Shown: piece after piece, positions 5,778 through 6,677 of the stretch | How positions within the stretch are numbered: the stretch's first letter is position 1 | Layout of the letters: each line of letters begins with the position of its first letter | From: JBDRNO01 sp043811005 | GTDB lineage: Bacteria; Bacteroidota; Bacteroidia; NORP154 | Length of the DNA stretch: 6,677 nucleotides | Direction of reading: 5' to 3' | Assembly (NCBI GenBank): GCA_043811005.1 | Contig: JBDRNO010000283.1 | Location: forward strand, 1 to 6,677 | Notes under the pieces: model-generated | The model's input: only the letters and a program-made list of their open reading frames with translations | Told to the model about the DNA's origin: nothing | Database searches by the model: none | Position numbers and translations under genes: made by a program

Positions 5778-6677
5778 ATGCCAGAAAATGTTTTTCAAAT
5801 TCCGGGTTTACCATCAATCATCCTGAAGCTTTTGATCTTCGGGGCTTTGCTCTGGTTGTTTTTTTTCATCTTTAAAAAATTTGTAATCCTGCTGCCTTTT
5901 AGAAAGAGTTACCCTGCAGGACTTATGTCATACAGGGTATACCGGTTAAGTATAAAGAATATTATATTGATCATTGAAGTAGTATGCTGGACACTTTTTG
6001 CGTTTTGGGCTGTAGATATTGTCTTTAAAGGGAACCGACTTTTTGCTCTCATATTTTCAATCCTGCTCTTTTTTATTTTCGTAGGTATTTCCTGGTCTGT
6101 TATCAGGGATTTCATCCTTGGAGTCATCATAAAACTGGAAAGGGCTTTCTCTATTAATGAGTGGTTTAAGGTTACTGACTCTCACGGCAGGGATGTAGAG
6201 GGCAGGATAAAAAAGCTCGGATACCGTTCACTTGAGATTGAGACTGAAAAGGGTGAAACCGTTGATATACCATACAGTGTGATCACTAAAGAGCTGGTTG
6301 TTAGCTCATCCCGGCATATCGGAGTTGAAACTGTAAAGAGTTATACTTTTGTGATGGAAGTTCCTAAAAACATCTTCCTTCATATTTCCTCATTTGTTTC
6401 ATTGAAAGATGCTACTGATGCAACAGGAAGTGTTTCTGGGGAAACACCTAACGATAATCCAGAAACAAGCCCGGTTAAAATGGGTTTTAAAGAAATTAAA
6501 GAAAAAATAAGGATGCTGATCTTAAACAGTCACTGGGCATCTTTAAAAAGAGAACCACAAATAAAACTTCTTGAGGAAACTAATGACAATTATACCTTGC
6601 AAATAACCATCTATACCATGGAAGATAAATATTTCCAGGAGATAGAAAGTTACCTTAAATCAGAATTGGTAAGCTCT
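5778..6677 (+). CDS. MscS-family mechanosensitive channel homologue, 3'-partial
   Basis: Probable inner-membrane channel of the small-conductance mechanosensitive family, which releases solutes when membrane tension rises. It starts at ATG 5778 after an A-rich leader (AATAAAACAAACA) typical of Bacteroidota, and is open for 300 codons to the window edge. Predicted membrane helices lie at about 14-39, 62-83 and 88-118. The third runs into RDFILGVIIKLERAFSINEWFKV, which aligns with the family TM3-to-beta-domain junction (in E. coli ...GVLLVMFRPFRAGEYV). The MscS beta domain follows, with GRIKKLGYRSLEIET and VDIPYS in place of the usual 'iPN' motif. A mixed C-terminal domain begins near 185, with an acidic, Gly/Ser/Thr/Pro-rich insert at about 211-232. 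Oddities: TM3 lacks the Gly/Ala packing pattern of E. coli MscS, Pro of RPF is Ala, and the usual GD/GE is NE. The family call is firm; gating behaviour is uncertain. Confidence 0.88.
   Translation, partial: MPENVFQIPGLPSIILKLLIFGALLWLFFFIFKKFVILLPFRKSYPAGLMSYRVYRLSIKNIILIIEVVCWTLFAFWAVDIVFKGNRLFALIFSILLFFIFVGISWSVIRDFILGVIIKLERAFSINEWFKVTDSHGRDVEGRIKKLGYRSLEIETEKGETVDIPYSVITKELVVSSSRHIGVETVKSYTFVMEVPKNIFLHISSFVSLKDATDATGSVSGETPNDNPETSPVKMGFKEIKEKIRMLILNSHWASLKREPQIKLLEETNDNYTLQITIYTMEDKYFQEIESYLKSELVSS

Noticed and set aside
5909..6130. 73-residue minus-strand open frame
   Set aside because: It lies antisense within the membrane-helix and beta-domain coding part of the MscS-like gene, which has clear family motifs. 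A shadow frame.

Overview
The window suggests an uncultured or little-studied member of the Bacteroidota. The evidence is a partial DNA gyrase B gene whose sequence and C-terminal ending (a tail of the type '...EFIEKNAKYANIDV') look like that phylum, an AT-rich composition, A-rich leaders without clear Shine-Dalgarno sites, and intergenic DNA full of short palindromic 'word' repeats. The lineage is inferred from memory of the family, not from a search.

Layout, all genes on the + strand. (1) 1-1878: gyrB, lacking only its first few dozen codons, which lie left of the window. (2) 1879-2168: a 290-base gap without a convincing gene. It holds a 7-base-period A-rich tandem repeat, a weak hairpin, a large imperfect inverted repeat built from 'CAGTCTGCAGTCGGCA'-type words, and a short palindrome (TCCGCCA-GT-TGGCGGA) next to the following gene. 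(3) 2169-5624: an 1151-residue protein that I cannot name. It has a long helical N-terminal half, a basic segment, then a P-loop AAA+/STAND-like NTPase module and a C-terminal winged-helix-like region. Its Walker A to Walker B spacing is enlarged by a GC-rich, palindrome-containing, proline/serine-rich stretch that looks inserted in frame. (4) 5625-5777: a 153-base gap with a palindromic repeat of the 'ATTCTTCGGGC...AGAAT' type. (5) 5778-6677: the first 300 codons of an MscS-like mechanosensitive channel homologue with a divergent pore helix, running off the right edge.

GyrB is a housekeeping enzyme and probably unrelated to what follows, because the repeat-filled gap separates them. The large NTPase and the MscS-like protein are adjacent and co-oriented, so they might act together, for example an ATPase that senses or gates a membrane channel. 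That is only a hypothesis from adjacency. The items most worth a second look are the in-frame GC-rich insertion inside the NTPase domain and the NTPase/MscS pairing. No RNA gene, CRISPR array or transposase was seen.
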